Assembly: GCF_006716765.1 (NCBI RefSeq)
Contig: NZ_VFPO01000001.1
Coordinates: 4,650,001-4,714,000, forward strand
Direction: 5' to 3'
Length of the DNA stretch: 64,000 bases
Source of the DNA: Actinomadura hallensis
GTDB taxonomy: Bacteria; Actinomycetota; Actinomycetes; Streptosporangiales; Streptosporangiaceae
Position numbers and translations under genes: made by a program. Shown one piece after another: positions 16,835 through 25,301 of the stretch. Positions within the stretch are counted from its first letter, which is position 1; each line of letters starts with the position of its first letter. Below the pieces are notes generated by a model that did no database searches, was not told the DNA's origin, and saw only the letters and a program-made list of their open reading frames with translations.

Positions 16835-17729
16835 TGGGCCGTCATCACGCAGCCGAACTTCGTCAACTCCCTCGACCGCGGCCAGACCCGCCGCGGGCTC
16901 CCGCGATGATCATCTTCGGCTTCCCGCCTCCCCGACGGCGGGGCGGCACGGAACCCGAGCGGGCCGACAGCATTCCCGCCGACGACCGGGTGCTCGCAGC
17001 GGAGGCGAAGATGACGGCCTGCACACCGCCGGGAGGATGCCCATGAAGGAGGTCAAGCGCATCGCCAGGGATGCTGCGGGTGGAACACGCCTGGCCGAGG
17101 ACTCCGGTCCGGAGGTGCTGGACAGGAGGGCCGGACGCGCTGCGCCGCTTGAGGACGAAGTCGCCGCCGTCGCGGGCGAGGCGTTCCTCGATCTCGGCGA
17201 GTGCCGACGTCCAGGCCTGCTTCAGCCGAGGAGGTCGAACCGGAGGTGCACCCGGCGGGCTGTTCCTGCTGGTCGGCGCGCTGACCGCACCGGCGTCGTC
17301 TGCACCGCCGCCCTCGACGTCGCCGGAGTCACCCGCGAGGCGATCGTCGCCGACTACGCCCAGACCGGCGAGCGCCCGCAGGCCGTCCTCGACCGCCTTT
17401 CGGCGGATCCCCCGGGTAGTTGGCCCTCGGTGGGACGGCGGCCACCGGAAGAGGCGTCCCGCCCGGAGCCCGGCGAGCGCCGCGAGCAGGACGCCGCAGC
17501 CGGCCTGCGCCGCGCCGGCGACACCTACGCGCGGTCATCGCCGACGGCCTCGACGCCCGGCCCGCCGACTCCAACATGCAGAGCCCCGCCACCATGGAGA
17601 ACTCCTCGCCCGCCGTTCGCGCCGGCCACGCCTCCTAGGGGCCCCGCAGGTCCTCCGGCAGGACGGCTGCGGGTCGTGCTGACGCCGTCCACAAGGGCGT
17701 GGGCGGCCTCACCGCCGATCTCGGGGCGG
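16835..17729. other. gene debris between dprA and DUF2469
   Basis: About 895 bp hold no intact gene. A protein-tyrosine-phosphatase remnant is readable on the plus strand (about 17230-17400). On the minus strand, 17100-17230 reads as a well-formed fragment, LKQAWTSALAEIEERL followed by ARDGGDFVLKRR, with G/C third positions. Fragments on opposing strands point to a decayed insertion or rearrangement endpoint. Confidence 0.5.
17041..17640 (+). pseudogene. decayed protein-tyrosine phosphatase
   Basis: The frame starting at ATG 17043 has GGGAGG upstream and reads MKEVKRIARDAAGG, then loses similarity. At about 17280-17400 it reads ADRTGVVCTAALDVAG and VTREAIVADYAQTGERPQ, which is the segment just after the active site of bacterial Y_phosphatase3 proteins (usual form HCxxGKDRTG then 'VpreaIvaDYalt'). 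The catalytic cysteine loop is scrambled: only a neighbouring frame gives VHPAG. A frameshift and loss of the N-terminal domain make it non-functional. Confidence 0.5.
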
Positions 17730-18059
17730 TCAGGGCTCCAGAGGCTTGTGGTCCGGGGGGAGCGCGAAGTCGCTCTTGGCGAGTTCCTCGATGTTGACGT
17801 CCTTGAACGTGACGACACGCACGTTCTTGACGAAGCGAGCAGGACGGTACATGTCCCAGACCCAGGCGTCCTGCATCGTGACCTCGAAGAACATCTCGCC
17901 GTTGTCGGCGCTGCGCACCTGGAGGTCGACCGAGTTGGTGAGGTAGAACCTGCGCTCGGTCTCGACGACATAGGAGAAGAGCCCGAGAACATCACGGTAC
18001 TCGCGATAGAGCTGCAGCTCCATCTCGGTCTCGTACTTCTCGAGATCTTCAGCGCTCAC
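17730..18059 (-). CDS. DUF2469 conserved actinobacterial protein
   Basis: The 109-residue acidic protein is the DUF2469 family, found next to rnhB across actinobacteria. It begins MSAEDLEKYETEMELQLYRE and has 'VVETERRFYLTNSVDL' and 'DAWVWDMYRPARFVKNVRV'. No enzymatic motif is visible and the function is unknown. Its start overlaps the rnhB stop by four bases, so it is co-translated with RNase HII and may act in the same process. Confidence 0.93.
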   Translation of the reverse strand: MSAEDLEKYETEMELQLYREYRDVLGLFSYVVETERRFYLTNSVDLQVRSADNGEMFFEVTMQDAWVWDMYRPARFVKNVRVVTFKDVNIEELAKSDFALPPDHKPLEP

Positions 18060-18781
18060 GCCCGTGCCCCTTCCGTGTGGTCCTCGCCGGGGACCTCCCC
18101 TTCGGTCTCCTCCACCAACTCCACCTGTCCAAGGTTACGCAGCGCACGCCCCACATTGACGAAGGAGAAGCGATGCTCCGGACAAGGCCCGTGCGCGGCC
18201 AGCGCCTCGCCGTGCGCGCGGGTCACATAACCCTTGTGGACGTCGAACCCGTACTCCGGGTACCGCTCATGGAGATCCATCATGATCCGGTCCCGGGTGA
18301 CCTTCGCGACGATCGAGGCCGCCGCGACGCAGGCCGCGACCTGGTCCCCTTTGACGATCGCCAGCCCCGGGACGCCCGTCCCCGGCACGGGGAACCCGTC
18401 GCTGAGCACGTAGTCGGGCCGCTCGTCCAGTGCCGCCAGAGCCCGCCGCATGCCGGTGACGTTGCAGCGGTGAAGGCCGATCCGGTCGATGTCGTGGCAC
18501 GGGATGACCACCGTGCTCCACGCCAGCGCCCGCTCCGTGATCTCGGCGTACAACTCCTCGCGGCGCGCAGGGGTGAGCAGCTTGGAGTCGGTGAGCCCCT
18601 CGATCCGGTGCCGTCCGCCCCGCAGGACCACCGCCGCGACGACGAGCGGCCCCGCGCACGCCCCCCGCCCCGCCTCGTCGACGCCCGCGACGGGACTGAA
18701 CCCGGCGTGCTCCAAGGCACGCTCATACGCGTGCAACCCTGCGTCGCGGCGCGGCGTGAAACGAAGCGGACGACCCTTCAT
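18056..18781 (-). CDS. rnhB: ribonuclease HII
   Basis: RNase HII cuts RNA-DNA hybrids at single embedded ribonucleotides, starting ribonucleotide excision repair. The 241-residue protein has the N-terminal catalytic motif 'GVDEAGRGACAGPLV' (D35, E36), 'DSKLL', the third carboxylate in 'LSDGFP' (D128) and 'SIVAKVTRDRIM'. The ATG at 18781 is chosen because upstream sequence in the same frame is low-complexity. It follows lepB across a 570-bp gap and is coupled to the DUF2469 gene. Confidence 0.96.
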   Translation of the reverse strand: MKGRPLRFTPRRDAGLHAYERALEHAGFSPVAGVDEAGRGACAGPLVVAAVVLRGGRHRIEGLTDSKLLTPARREELYAEITERALAWSTVVIPCHDIDRIGLHRCNVTGMRRALAALDERPDYVLSDGFPVPGTGVPGLAIVKGDQVAACVAAASIVAKVTRDRIMMDLHERYPEYGFDVHKGYVTRAHGEALAAHGPCPEHRFSFVNVGRALRNLGQVELVEETEGEVPGEDHTEGARA

Positions 18782-19351
18782 GCAACGCAGCGTACGTCCC
18801 CGCACCCGCCACCGCGCCCGAACACCCCCTTCCCGCCATCTCCCCTTCCACGAGACACCCGGGTCAAGCCCCACACATCCACCAAACAACCCCAAAGCCC
18901 CCCACCCGAAAGGCTCAGCAGCCATGCCATGCCAAGCACACCCCCATGACGCATGTGCCCCCTTCCCTAAAGCAGCCCCACGCGCATCAGCCCACCCCGC
19001 CCGGAGAGGTAGACGGGTCGCCGCCGACAGGGGAGGGCCCGTCGCGTGCGGCGCTCCCACCCGCCGCACACAGCCAGCCCACCCGCCGCTCCGCTGGACG
19101 TGGCCGCCTCGGAAAGGGGCTTGCCGGGCCGGACGGTGCGGGCGGCTGACCGCAGGCAGTGGTTGTGCTTCTGCTGGCGGTCTGGTGGTCGGGATGGCCG
19201 ACGGGCGCAGCTGGCCGGGCTTTGGCGCGGCTAAGTCGAGTGGGCGCGGGTCTTCGGTGGGTGGTGCGAAGTGGGTGGGCGGCACGGAGGCCTGGCCGCG
19301 GGCCGGTGGGGCGGGTGGGCTGGCTGCGAGCGGGCGGCCTGGGTGTGGGAG
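18782..19351. other. gene-free stretch between rnhB and lepB
   Basis: About 570 bp without a recognisable gene, repeat or hairpin. Open frames on both strands are proline/arginine-rich. The part near 19300-19420 is unusually rich in G and T on the plus strand and forms the 3' end of lepB. Confidence 0.5.
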
Positions 19352-20287
19352 TTATTGGGGTTGTTTGCGGCGGTGTGGGTTCTTGTGGTGGCGGTGGCGC
19401 ACGTAGGCGATGGGGAGGGTGCAGAGGAAGCCCAGGGCGTAGGGGGTTGCGGGGAGGGCCGCGGCGGCGGGCTTCTCGAGGGCGGGTTGCTTGAAGGTGT
19501 CGGGGATCGGGAGAGTGCCGAGGCGGTCCAGGGGCCAGACGACGACGAAGGCGCGGCCGATCACGCGGTCGACGGGGATGGTTCCGCCGCCGGGGTCGCC
19601 GCGGTGCGAGCGGGAGTCGTAGGAGAGTTCACGGTGGTCGCCCATGACCCACAGCTGGCCCTCCCTGACAGTGACCTCGAAGGGGTCGTTGGAGGGCTTG
19701 TTGCGCTCACGCGTGATCGGGTCGGTGTAGAGGTACGAGCTCTCGTCCAGCGGGACGCCGTTGACGGTGATGCGGCCCTGGGCGTCGCAGCACTTGACGT
19801 GGTCGCCCGGGAGGCCGATGACGCGCTTGATGTAGTCCTTCTCGGTGGGCGCCACGCCGAAGGCGGTGCCGATCGCGCGCAGCAGCTTGGAGAGGGGGTT
19901 GCCCGGCTCGTTGACCTGGACCTCCGGGTCCCAGGAGTCGAGGCCGTTGAAGACGATGACGTCGCCCCGGGCGACGTCGCGCTTGTAGTAGACGAGCTTG
20001 TTGACGAGGACGCGGTCGCCGACCTGGAGGGTGTTCTCCATGGAGCCGGACGGGATGTAGAACGCCTGGACCACGAACGCCTTGATGACGAGTGCCAGGA
20101 CGACGGCGACCACGATGAGGATCGGCAGCTCCTTCCAGAAGGAGCCCTGTTTCTTCTTGCTCTTGCCGTCGTCCTCGTCGGGCTCGTCGCCCGCGGTCTC
20201 CTCGGCCGAGTCCACGGGTTCCTTCTCCTCGGGCACCGCGCCCTCGGCTTCGGATCGCACGTCTCTCCGATCGTCCTCGTCTGCCAT
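19352..20287 (-). CDS. lepB: type I signal peptidase
   Basis: LepB cleaves signal peptides from exported proteins. The 311-residue protein has an acidic cytosolic tail (1-50), a membrane anchor (about 53-75), the catalytic serine in 'SGSMENTL' (S82), the catalytic lysine in 'KRVIGLPGD' (K154) and the late box 'GDHRELSYDSR'. The C-terminus has a second hydrophobic segment (about 275-295) and a basic tail, which suggests a two-pass topology. It lies downstream of rplS, the usual place in actinobacteria; only one copy is present where Streptomyces has several. Confidence 0.96.
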   Translation of the reverse strand: MADEDDRRDVRSEAEGAVPEEKEPVDSAEETAGDEPDEDDGKSKKKQGSFWKELPILIVVAVVLALVIKAFVVQAFYIPSGSMENTLQVGDRVLVNKLVYYKRDVARGDVIVFNGLDSWDPEVQVNEPGNPLSKLLRAIGTAFGVAPTEKDYIKRVIGLPGDHVKCCDAQGRITVNGVPLDESSYLYTDPITRERNKPSNDPFEVTVREGQLWVMGDHRELSYDSRSHRGDPGGGTIPVDRVIGRAFVVVWPLDRLGTLPIPDTFKQPALEKPAAAALPATPYALGFLCTLPIAYVRHRHHKNPHRRKQPQ

Positions 20288-20378
20288 CAGAGCGAAAGCC
20301 TAGCGGCGCGGAGCCCGCGGGACGTGTCTCGCGGGCGTGTCGCCGGTGCGCAGCGGACTTTCCCGTCCGGAACCGGCA

Positions 20379-20411
20379 ACGCCCCGGTCACCGTTACGGC
20401 ATCCGGGGCGT
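20379..20411 (-). terminator. hairpin downstream of rplS
   Basis: ACGCCCCGG (20379-20387) pairs with CCGGGGCGT (20403-20411) across a 15-nt loop, between rplS (stop at 20441) and lepB. The stem core is the same ACGCCCCGG used in the hairpin at 6334. Confidence 0.6.
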
Positions 20412-20440
20412 CGTGGTTCATGCAAGGAGGGGAGGCGGGG

Positions 20441-20791
20441 TCAGCTCTCGCGCTTCTCCCGGATGCGGGCCGCCTTGCCGCGCAGGTTGCGCAGGTAGTA
20501 GAGCTTCGCCCGGCGGACGTCGCCGCGGCTGACGACCTCGATCCGGTCGATGGTGGGGCTGTTGATCGGGAACGTCCGCTCAACGCCCACGCCGTAGCTG
20601 ACCTTGCGGACGGTGAAGGTCTCGCGGGCGCCGCCGCCCTGGCGCCGGATCACCACGCCCTGGAAGATCTGGATCCGGGTCCGGTTGCCCTCGGTGACTC
20701 GCACGTGCACCTTGAGCGTGTCGCCCGGACGGAAGTCCGGGACGTCGGTGCGCATCGCGGCCTTCTCGATCTCCTGGATCAGGGTGTGCAT
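20441..20791 (-). CDS. rplS: 50S ribosomal protein L19
   Basis: L19 sits at the 30S-50S interface. The 116-residue protein matches the family throughout, including 'FRPGDTLKVHVRVTEGNRTR', 'FQGVVIRRQGGG' and 'ERTFPINSPTIDRIEVVSRG', and ends with 'LYYLRNLRGKAARI'. It follows trmD, the standard order rpsP-rimM-trmD-rplS. Confidence 0.98.
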   Translation of the reverse strand: MHTLIQEIEKAAMRTDVPDFRPGDTLKVHVRVTEGNRTRIQIFQGVVIRRQGGGARETFTVRKVSYGVGVERTFPINSPTIDRIEVVSRGDVRRAKLYYLRNLRGKAARIREKRES

Positions 20792-20909
20792 GGCAGCGGT
20801 TCCTCATGGTCGAACGCGGGCGTCGAGAGGCCCCGGTCGTCCTGCGTGGGGGCGTCGCGCCGCGGAGAATTGGTCGTGGGGTGCCGTGCGGTCTGCGCGC
20901 ACGGACGCT

Positions 20910-21914
20910 CTAGTCTGCCACATCTTCGCCGTCAACCGGAAAACCGGCCTCGCGCAGGACGGCGCGGTCCCGATCGTCGAGTTTCTCCGGGGAGAGGCGT
21001 TTCAGCAGCTCGGGGCGGGTGCGAGCGGTGCGGCGCAGGGCCTCGTCGCGTCTCCAGCGGGCGATGGCGCCGTGATGTCCCGACAGGAGGACGTCGGGGA
21101 CGGCGCGGCCGCGCCAGACGGGCGGCTTGGTGTAGACGGGGCCCTCCAGCAGCGATTCCATGGCGCCGGGGGCGAAGGAGTCGTCGGCGATCGAGTCGGC
21201 GTTGCCGAGGACGCCGGGCAGGAGGCGCCCGATCGCCTCCACCATGACGAGGACGGCGACCTCCCCGCCCGCGAGGACGAAGTCGCCGAGGCTGACCTCG
21301 TCGACGGGCATGCGGGTGCGGGCCTCCTCGGCGACGCGGGAGTCGATGCCCTCGTAGCGGCCGCACGCGAACATCAGCCAGGGCTCGGCGGCGTACCGCA
21401 CGGCGTCGGCCTGCGTGAACGGCCGTCCGCTCGGCGTGGGAATGATCAGCCGCGGGACCCGGGCGGACGGCGAGGCCTCCGCTTCCTGTGATGGAGGGCT
21501 CGTGCCGGCCGGGCTCCCCGGCGAATCCGCGCTGCCCGAAGCCGCGGCGGCGGCCGTGTCGGGGGGCGGCGCGTCCGCGGTCGCCCCGTCGCCGGCCATG
21601 GAGTCCTTGCCGGACGGGGCCGCGCCTGAGGGCCGGGGTTCGTGGGCGGAGCCGGGTTCGCGGGGATCGGGCCGGTCCGCGTCCTGGGGCGGGACCAGGG
21701 TGTCGAGGGCCTCGCCCCAGGGTTCCGGCTTCATGACCATGCCGGGGCCGCCGCCGTACGGGGTGTCGTCGACCGTGCGGTGCCGGTCGTGGGTCCATTC
21801 GCGCAGGTCGTGGACGTGGACGTCGAGGAGGCCGGCGCGGCGGGCCTTGCCGAGGAGGGAGATGTCGAGGACGTCGAAGTACTCGGGGAAGATCGTGATG
21901 ATGTCGAGTCTCAT
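20910..21914 (-). CDS. trmD: tRNA (guanine-37-N1) methyltransferase TrmD, with an inserted loop
   Basis: TrmD makes m1G37 in tRNAs that read CNN codons, preventing frameshifts. The 334-residue protein has the SPOUT knot: 'IITIFPEYF', 'DDTPYGGGPGMV' and 'FACGRYEGIDSR', 'SLGDFVLAGGE'. Between the first half and 'RLIIPTPSGRPF' there is a disordered Pro/Ala/Ser-rich insert (about residues 75-153) where E. coli TrmD has a short loop. The ATG at 21914 starts the family sequence; the frame is open further upstream without homology. It follows rimM. Confidence 0.95.
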   Translation of the reverse strand: MRLDIITIFPEYFDVLDISLLGKARRAGLLDVHVHDLREWTHDRHRTVDDTPYGGGPGMVMKPEPWGEALDTLVPPQDADRPDPREPGSAHEPRPSGAAPSGKDSMAGDGATADAPPPDTAAAAASGSADSPGSPAGTSPPSQEAEASPSARVPRLIIPTPSGRPFTQADAVRYAAEPWLMFACGRYEGIDSRVAEEARTRMPVDEVSLGDFVLAGGEVAVLVMVEAIGRLLPGVLGNADSIADDSFAPGAMESLLEGPVYTKPPVWRGRAVPDVLLSGHHGAIARWRRDEALRRTARTRPELLKRLSPEKLDDRDRAVLREAGFPVDGEDVAD

Positions 21915-22113
21915 CGGAGTCCTTCCGAGGAGGGCCCGGCGCTCGGGCGGGTGCGGAACGGGGCCCTGCGGGGCGAAAGGGCCCGCCTGCCCCGCGCGGC
22001 CGGGCCCGCGCCCGGAACGCGCCGGCGGATTGCGCGGTGCCGAGCGGCGGCGCACGTGTCCAGGACACGGGACGGGAGGCGTCGGGGACCCGGTTCCCTC
22101 GCCGGGGGCGGGT

Positions 22114-22626
22114 TCAAGAGGGGTCGAGCAGCCCGGGGGGCGGGTCGATCACGAGCCGCCCCCCGGGAACGTCCACCTCGGGGACGATCGCCGCGACGAA
22201 CGGGACCAGCGTCTCTCCGGCGGGCCCGCGTATCACCAGGAGGTCCTGGCCGTGGTGCAGCACGTCGGTGACCTCGCCGACGCGGGCGCCGTCCGTGGTG
22301 ACGGCGGTGAGGCCGATCAGTTCCTGGTCGTGGAAGTCGTCCGGGTCGGTGGAAGGGGGGATGTCGCCGGGGTCGACGACGAGCCAGGTGCCGCGCAGGC
22401 TTTCCGCGGCGTCGCGGTCGCCGATCCCGGCGAAGCGCGCGAGCAGGCGTCCCGAGTGCCAGCGGGTGCGCTCGACGGTGAGGGGTCCGGCGGACTCGGG
22501 GTCGGTGGCGATCTTCGTGCCCGCGGCGAAGCGGGTGTCCGGGTCGTCCGTGCGGACCTCGATGACGACCTCGCCGCGCACCCCGTGTGCGCGTCCGATC
22601 CGTCCCACCACGAGCGGTTCGCTCAT
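22114..22626 (-). CDS. rimM: 16S rRNA processing protein RimM
   Basis: RimM binds S19 in the 30S head and assists maturation of 16S rRNA. The 170-residue protein has the N-terminal RimM domain ('VGRIGRAHGVRGEVVIEVRTD') and the C-terminal PRC barrel ('ELIGLTAVTTDGARVGEV', 'FVAAIVPEVDV'). It lies between the KH-domain gene and trmD. Confidence 0.96.
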   Translation of the reverse strand: MSEPLVVGRIGRAHGVRGEVVIEVRTDDPDTRFAAGTKIATDPESAGPLTVERTRWHSGRLLARFAGIGDRDAAESLRGTWLVVDPGDIPPSTDPDDFHDQELIGLTAVTTDGARVGEVTDVLHHGQDLLVIRGPAGETLVPFVAAIVPEVDVPGGRLVIDPPPGLLDPS

Positions 22627-22637
22627 CGGGACGCCAC

Positions 22638-22880
22638 TCAGCGGACCTCGTTGACGTCGAGGAGGTCGACGCGCACGTAGCGGCCCCCGGAGAGGGCGCT
22701 GATCACCGTGCGGAGGGCCTTGGCGGTGCGTCCGCTGCGGCCGATGACCTTCCCGAGGTCCTCGGGGTGCACGCGCACCTCGAGGACCCGGCCGCCCCTG
22801 ATCCGCCGGGCGCGGACCCGGACGTCGTCCGGGTTCTCCACGATCCCGCGGACCAGGTGCTCGAGCGCTTCTTCGAGCAC
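22638..22880 (-). CDS. khpA: KH-domain RNA-binding protein (KhpA)
   Basis: This 80-residue protein is a single type II KH domain with the GxxG loop as 'GKVIGRSGRTAKALRTVI'. KhpA proteins bind many small RNAs and in several Gram-positive bacteria act with a partner, KhpB, in cell elongation. It sits between rpsP and rimM in the conserved rpsP-khpA-rimM-trmD order, with only two bases between the rpsP stop and its start. Confidence 0.93.
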   Translation of the reverse strand: MLEEALEHLVRGIVENPDDVRVRARRIRGGRVLEVRVHPEDLGKVIGRSGRTAKALRTVISALSGGRYVRVDLLDVNEVR

Positions 22881-22882
22881 GG

Positions 22883-23356
22883 TCAGCCCTCGCTCTTAGC
22901 TTCGGTGTTCTCGGCGGCCTTGGCCTCGGACTTCTGGGCCTCGGACTTCTTCGGCTCGGACTTCTTCTTGCCGCCCTTGCCGGCGGGCGTCGCGGCCTCG
23001 GCGGTCGTGTCGCCCATCGACTCCTTGACGGCGGCCTCGAAGACGGCCTTGCGGTCGGGCTTGGGCTCGGCGGCCTTGAGCCGGCCCTCGGCCCCCGGCA
23101 GGCCCTTGAACTTCTGCCAGTCGCCGGTGATCTTGAGCAGGTTGAGGACGGGCTCGGTCGGCTGCGCGCCGACGCCGAGCCAGTACTGCACCCGCTCGGA
23201 GTCGATCTGGATGAGGGACGGCTCCTGCTTGGGCTGGTAGAGCCCGATCTCCTCGATGGCGCGCCCGTCGCGCTTGGCGCGGGCGTCGGCGATGATGATC
23301 CGGTACTGCGGGTTCCGGATCTTCCCCAGACGCTTGAGCTTGATCTTGACTGCCAC
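22883..23356 (-). CDS. rpsP: 30S ribosomal protein S16
   Basis: S16 stabilises the 30S body. The first 85 residues match the family ('MAVKIKLKRLGKIRNPQYR', 'RDGRAIEEIGLYQP', 'WLGVGAQPTEPVLNLL'). The protein is 157 residues, with a C-terminal Lys/Ala/Glu-rich tail (about 112-157) absent from E. coli S16 but common in actinomycetes. Confidence 0.97.
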   Translation of the reverse strand: MAVKIKLKRLGKIRNPQYRIIIADARAKRDGRAIEEIGLYQPKQEPSLIQIDSERVQYWLGVGAQPTEPVLNLLKITGDWQKFKGLPGAEGRLKAAEPKPDRKAVFEAAVKESMGDTTAEAATPAGKGGKKKSEPKKSEAQKSEAKAAENTEAKSEG

Positions 23357-23591
23357 GGGTGTGGTGTTCTCCAGACTTCATTACAGGGTGGACGAGCCCG
23401 TGCCAGGTGGGGAACACCGGCTCACAGCCGTCCGATGGACTCCGGTCTCGCAGGACGAGAGAGGGCGCCTTGCGGATCCGGGTTTCCAGCAAGCCATTCT
23501 GCCAGACGATGGGCGCGGAGACGCAATCGCGCGGCGGCGTGTGTCCGCCGCCCCGCTCCCCCGGCCGTCACGGGGCCGGAGGAACGCGCGG

Positions 23592-25178
23592 TCACTTCTT
23601 CTTGCGTCCTTGCAGCTTGCCGAGGTCGGGCATCTGGAAACCGGGCGGGAGCTGGCCGCCGAGGCCGGGGGGAAGGCCGCCCGGGCCGCCGCCGAGGCCG
23701 GGCGGGAGCCCCTGCGGCATGGCGTCGGCCGCGGGCTGCTGCTGACCGTCCTTGCGGCCCTTGGCCGCGGCGGCGCGCTTGCGCGGGTCGCCGCTGCGCT
23801 GCCTGCCCTTCTTGTTCTTGTTTTTCGCCGCCTTGGCGGACTTCTTTCGCGTGCCCGGCATTCCGGGAATGCCCATCCCACCGGCCATCTGGCGCATCAT
23901 CTTCTGCGCCTCGAAGAACCGGGTGACCAGGCTGCTGACCTCGCCGACGGAGACGCCGGAACCGCGGGCGATGCGGGCCCGCCGCGAACCATTGATGATC
24001 TTCGGGTTGAGGCGCTCCTCCGGCGTCATCGAGCGGATGATCGCGGCGATGCGGTCCAGGTCCCGGTCGTCGATCGAGCTGATCTGGTCCCTGACCTGGC
24101 CCATGCCCGGCATCATCCCGAGCAGGTTCCCGATCGGGCCGAGCTTGCGGATCATCATCATCTGCTCGAGGAAGTCCTCGAGCGTGAAGTCCTCGCCGGA
24201 GGCGAACTTGGAGGACATCCGCTCGGCCTGCTCGGCGTCGAACGCCTGCTCGGCCTGCTCGATCAGGGTGAGGATGTCGCCCATATCGAGGATCCGGCCC
24301 GCCATGCGGTCCGGGTGGAAGACGCTGAAGTCCTCCAGCTTCTCCCCCGTCGAGGCGAACATGATCGGCCGGCCGGTGATGTGCCGGACCGACAGCGCCG
24401 CGCCGCCGCGGGCGTCGCCGTCGAGCTTGGTGAGGACGACGCCGTCGAAGCCGACCCCGTCCATGAACGCCTGGGCGGTGTTGACGGCGTCCTGGCCGAC
24501 CATGGCGTCGACGACGAACAGCACCTCGTCGGGCTGGACGGCGTCGCGGATGTCGATCGCCTGCTGCATCATCTCGGCGTCGACGCCGAGGCGGCCGGCG
24601 GTGTCGATGACGACGACGTCGTGCTGGGCGTGCCGGGCGTGCTCGATGGAGCGGCGCGCCACGTCCACCGGGTCGCCGACCCCGTTGCCCGGCTCGGGCG
24701 CGTACACCGGCGTCCCGGCCCGCTCCCCGACGACCTGGAGCTGCTGGACGGCGTTGGGCCGCTGCAGGTCGGCGGCGACGAGCAGCGGCGCGTGGCCCTC
24801 CTGCTTCAGCCAGCGGGCGAGCTTGCCGGCGAGGGTGGTCTTGCCCGCGCCCTGCAGGCCCGCGAGCATGATCACGGTCGGCGGGGTCTTGGCCAGGCGG
24901 ATCCGGCGGGTCTCGCCGCCGAGGATGTTGATGAGCTCCTCGTTGACGATCTTGACGACCTGCTGCGCCGGGTTCAGCGCCTGCGAGACCTCGGCGCCCC
25001 GCGCCCGCTCCTTGACCTGCGCGATGAAGTCCTTGACCACCGGCAGCGCGACGTCGGCCTCGAGCAGCGCGATCCGGATCTCGCGGGCCGTGGCGTTGAT
25101 GTCGGCCTCGGAGAGCCTTCCCTTGCTGCGCAGCGACGAGAAGACCGTCGTCAACCGGTCGGAGAGCGTCTCGAACAC
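23592..25178 (-). CDS. ffh: signal recognition particle protein Ffh
   Basis: Ffh (SRP54) binds signal sequences and 4.5S RNA and delivers ribosomes to FtsY. The 528-residue protein has the N domain (1-90), the G domain with 'GLQGAGKTTLAGKLA', 'DTAGRL' and 'TKLDGDARGG', and the methionine-rich M domain (about 300-440). The last 90 residues are Lys/Gly/Pro-rich with repeated GLPPGLGG. Its receptor gene ftsY lies 4.4 kb upstream on the same strand, so both SRP partners frame the nitrogen-regulation genes. Confidence 0.97.
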   Translation of the reverse strand: MFETLSDRLTTVFSSLRSKGRLSEADINATAREIRIALLEADVALPVVKDFIAQVKERARGAEVSQALNPAQQVVKIVNEELINILGGETRRIRLAKTPPTVIMLAGLQGAGKTTLAGKLARWLKQEGHAPLLVAADLQRPNAVQQLQVVGERAGTPVYAPEPGNGVGDPVDVARRSIEHARHAQHDVVVIDTAGRLGVDAEMMQQAIDIRDAVQPDEVLFVVDAMVGQDAVNTAQAFMDGVGFDGVVLTKLDGDARGGAALSVRHITGRPIMFASTGEKLEDFSVFHPDRMAGRILDMGDILTLIEQAEQAFDAEQAERMSSKFASGEDFTLEDFLEQMMMIRKLGPIGNLLGMMPGMGQVRDQISSIDDRDLDRIAAIIRSMTPEERLNPKIINGSRRARIARGSGVSVGEVSSLVTRFFEAQKMMRQMAGGMGIPGMPGTRKKSAKAAKNKNKKGRQRSGDPRKRAAAAKGRKDGQQQPAADAMPQGLPPGLGGGPGGLPPGLGGQLPPGFQMPDLGKLQGRKKK

Positions 25179-25301
25179 GTGTCTGGACCGTCCTTGGAAA
25201 GCTTTTGGGATCGCCTATCAGCGTATCGGTTCACCGACCGGGCCCTACCCGTCTCGCGGGCCCATTCCGCACCGGCCGGGCCTGCCGGCGCCGGAGGCGG
25301 G

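Noticed and set aside
22050..22066. CGTGTCCAGGACACG as a further copy of the TetR operator
   Set aside because: Arms are in the opposite order (TGTCC...GGACA rather than GGACA...TGTCC), and it lies between trmD and rimM without a start codon.
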